Assembly (NCBI GenBank): GCA_040255215.1
Contig: JBDZUM010000020.1
Location: 1-42,124, forward strand
Origin: JAQSWP01 sp040255215
GTDB taxonomy: Bacteria > Pseudomonadota > Alphaproteobacteria > Reyranellales > JAQSWP01
DNA: 42,124 bases
Direction of reading: 5' to 3'
The notes under the pieces were generated by a model. That model was not told the DNA's origin and ran no database searches. It saw nothing but the letters and a program-made list of their open reading frames with translations. Made by a program: the position numbers and the translations under genes. Numbering within the stretch: the stretch's first letter is position 1; each line of letters starts with the position of its first letter. Below are positions 40,396 to 42,124 of the stretch, piece by piece.

Positions 40396-40947
40396 ATGAC
40401 CGACATCAAGGACGCCCGCATTCTCATCATCGCCACCGACGGCTTCGAGCAGTCCGAGCTCGAAGTGCCGCGCGACCGCCTGAAAGAGGCCGGCGCTACC
40501 GTAACGATCGCCTCGCCTGACGGCGACGAAATCCGCGGCTGGAAGGGCGACGACTGGGGCAGCGAGGTCGCCGTCGATGCGCGGATCGAGGCGGTCGATG
40601 CCGGCGAATACGACGCCCTCGTCATCCCCGGCGGCCAGATCAACCCTGACAAGCTGCGTGTCGACAAGCAGGCCATGGGGCTGGTGAAGACGTTCCTCGA
40701 TAGTGGCAAGCCCGTCGCCGCCATCTGCCACGGGCCGTGGCTGCTGGTCGAGGCCGACGCGGTGCGCGGTCGCGACATGACGTCCTATCATTCGATTCGC
40801 CGCGATGTCGAAAACGCCGGCGGCAAATGGGTCGACAAGGAGGTCGTGGTCGATAACGGCGTGATCACCAGCCGCTCGCCGGACGATCTCGACGCCTTCG
40901 TGGCCAAGATAATCGAGGAAGTGGGCGAGGGGCGTCATCCTCGCTAG
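40396..40947 (+). CDS. DJ-1/PfpI-family protein
   Basis: A 183-residue class I glutamine-amidotransferase-like protein of the DJ-1/PfpI family. The nucleophile elbow holds C111 with H112 (AAICHGPWLL), and the conserved acidic residue is E18 (IATDGFEQSELEVP). These are the marks of PfpI-type general stress proteins with protease, deglycase or glyoxalase-like activity; which one applies here cannot be told. The ATG at 40396 with GGAG six bases upstream is preferred. The frame is open upstream to 40321 but that part overlaps the HU terminator, so it is unlikely to be coding. It is followed by the rhodanese gene after 76 bases. Confidence 0.92.
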   Translation: MTDIKDARILIIATDGFEQSELEVPRDRLKEAGATVTIASPDGDEIRGWKGDDWGSEVAVDARIEAVDAGEYDALVIPGGQINPDKLRVDKQAMGLVKTFLDSGKPVAAICHGPWLLVEADAVRGRDMTSYHSIRRDVENAGGKWVDKEVVVDNGVITSRSPDDLDAFVAKIIEEVGEGRHPR

Positions 40948-41023
40948 GCAAAACCGGTCGCCGACTTGCCAAAGCCGTCCGCCGGTTGCGAGAATGCCGC
41001 TGGAAATTGCGGAGGAATGCGAC

Positions 41024-41431
41024 ATGGCGACGATCAAGAAGGGCGTGAAGCAGCTTTGCGCCGAAGCCGAACAAGTCATCGAGACGCTGAGCGTCGAGCA
41101 GGCGATGGCGCTGGCCAACGACCCCAAGGTTCAGCTGGTCGACATTCGCGACATCCGCGAGTTGTGGCGCGAAGGTGGAATCCCCGGCGCCTATCATGCT
41201 CCCCGCGGCATGCTCGAGTTCTGGGTCGATCCCAACAGCCCTTACGCCAAGGAAATCTTCCAGTCGGGCAAGAAGTTCGTCTTCTTCTGCGCCGGCGGCA
41301 TGCGCTCGGCGCTGGCGGCCAAGGCCGTGCACGACATGGGGCTGGCGCCGGTTGCCCATATGGCCGGCGGGTTCGGCGCCTGGCGAGAGAAGGGCGGGCC
41401 GACCGTTCCGGTCGAGCAGAAAAAGGGCTGA
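41024..41431 (+). CDS. Rhodanese-like sulfurtransferase domain protein
   Basis: A 135-residue single-domain rhodanese. The catalytic cysteine is C89 in the loop FFCAGGMRSALAA, and the fold marks are VQLVDIRDIRELWREGGIPGA (about 36-56) and the closing HMAGGFGAWREKGGP. It probably transfers sulfane sulfur or is involved in cyanide or thiol handling; the natural donor is unknown. Two starts are in frame; ATG 41024 is eight bases after a clear GGAGG (41011-41015), while ATG 40994 has none and would add ten residues. No signal peptide is present, so it should be cytoplasmic. Confidence 0.9.
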   Translation: MATIKKGVKQLCAEAEQVIETLSVEQAMALANDPKVQLVDIRDIRELWREGGIPGAYHAPRGMLEFWVDPNSPYAKEIFQSGKKFVFFCAGGMRSALAAKAVHDMGLAPVAHMAGGFGAWREKGGPTVPVEQKKG

Positions 41432-41741
41432 TTGCCTGAGCGGCGCTGTTTGCGCCGACGGCCTTGTATCCTGACGCTGTCGTCATGATCGTTCGCTCCG
41501 GTCGCAGCGAAAATTCTGCGCCGCAGAACCTGTGCAACGACTGATCGACGTTTCCCGCTTTTTTATCCGAGTTCCTTCCGTACTCCGAAACTGCTGCGGC
41601 ATTTTCACCCCTTCGCAGTTGCCAGCCTTTTGCCGCGCCCGTAGCCTGTCTGAGACCCAAAGGTCGAAGTCCGGGCACACGGACGCCGCAGGCGCCGGGC
41701 GGCGAACGCCACGGCGATCAAGCAACGGGAGGAATTAACGA
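41432..41741. other. Intergenic region with two inverted repeats, upstream of the TAXI gene
   Basis: This 310-base spacer holds CGGCGC/GCGCCG with loop TGTTT (41441-41457), a hairpin without a T run that may still end the rhodanese transcript, and a near-perfect palindrome TTCTGCG-C-CGCAGAA (41514-41528). The promoter of the TAXI-type gene should lie here, but I found no convincing box pair. GGGAGGA stands before the ATG at 41742. No coding frame here looks real. Confidence 0.5.
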
Positions 41742-42124
41742 ATGTCGATCAATCGTCGAAATGCTTTGCTGTGCACTGCAGCAGCCGCATTGCTGGCGCC
41801 TGGCCTGGCGCTGGCGCAGGCGAAGTCTGATATCAAGTTGCCGAATACGCTGGTGTGGACGGCTTACGACGTCGGCTCGTCGGGCTATGCCCAGGCGGTC
41901 GGCATCGGTTCGATCCTGAAAAACTCTGTCGGCACCAATCTGCGCGTGCTGCCGGGCAAGAACGACGTGTCGCGGCTGGCGCCGCTGCGCGAGGGCACGG
42001 CGCAGTTCACCGCCACCGGGTCGGACTACATCTATTCGCAGGAAGCGGTCTTCACCTTCGGCGAGAAGGAATGGGGCCCGCAGCCCATCCGCCTGCTGAT
42101 GCAGAACTATGCCGACGGCGCGGC
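41742..42124 (+). CDS. TAXI-family TRAP transporter solute-binding protein, 3' partial
   Basis: The first 127 residues of a periplasmic binding protein that continues past the window end. A Sec signal peptide covers about 1-26, ending ALAQ. The mature start WTAYDVGSSGYAQAVGIGS and the following LRVLPGKNDVSRLAPLREGT match the TAXI group of TRAP-type receptors (NMT1-like fold), where a Ser/Gly-rich loop meets the ligand. Substrate is unknown; TAXI members often take glutamate, other dicarboxylates or aromatic acids. A TRAP fused-permease gene is expected shortly downstream. GGGAGGA precedes the ATG. Confidence 0.88.
   Translation, partial: MSINRRNALLCTAAAALLAPGLALAQAKSDIKLPNTLVWTAYDVGSSGYAQAVGIGSILKNSVGTNLRVLPGKNDVSRLAPLREGTAQFTATGSDYIYSQEAVFTFGEKEWGPQPIRLLMQNYADGA

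Noticed and set aside
41441..41457. CGGCGC/GCGCCG hairpin as a firm intrinsic terminator after the rhodanese
   Set aside because: The stem is good but no T-rich tail follows, so it is only mentioned in the spacer description.

Overview
The window is high-GC DNA with tightly packed genes, many GTG/TTG starts and many 1-14 base gene overlaps. Together with the gene content (pca genes, tripartite tricarboxylate (TTT) and TAXI-type transporters, a DUF993 protein, tandem GH13 glucosidases) this suggests a free-living, metabolically versatile alphaproteobacterium. The genus cannot be fixed from the sequence alone. No rRNA, tRNA, CRISPR array, prophage or insertion sequence was seen.

Layout. 1-2597 (+): end of a branched-chain 2-oxoacid dehydrogenase operon (E2, E3). 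2604-5941 (-): two translationally coupled GH13 alpha-glucosidase-type enzymes. 6124-8286 (+): a membrane-bound Cache-sensor class III adenylate/guanylate cyclase. 8312-12992 (-): a three-gene coupled operon of unknown function with a D-Ala-D-Ala-ligase-like ATP-grasp enzyme, a sensor-MFS fusion and an orphan ABC_sub_bind-type binding protein. 13177-17236: a divergent TetR regulator and the protocatechuate genes pcaH, pcaG, pcaB, pcaC. The pcaB gene carries a 100-N scaffold gap that can be shown to be an assembly artefact. 17389-19182 (+): an OPT-family transporter.

19199-34277 is the most interesting part. It is a roughly 15-kb catabolic island with a TctCBA carboxylate transporter, two Gfo/Idh/MocA oxidoreductases, two sugar-phosphate-isomerase/epimerase-like TIM barrels, an enolase-superfamily protein, an amidase, an NAD-epimerase-like protein, a GNAT protein, a DHDPS-like aldolase, a DUF993 protein and a TetR regulator. 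Three copies of a 16-bp palindrome, GTAACCAATTGGTTAC and two near copies, lie exactly at the three promoter regions that could drive all of these genes. I read this as one TetR-controlled regulon for import and breakdown of an unidentified carboxylated or amidated sugar-like compound.

34282-42124 (+): an EamA exporter, a cystathionine beta-lyase-type PLP enzyme, a DbpA/CsdA-like DEAD-box helicase, a HI0933-type flavoprotein, an HU protein with a clear terminator, a DJ-1/PfpI protein, a rhodanese and the start of a TAXI-family TRAP binding protein cut by the window end.
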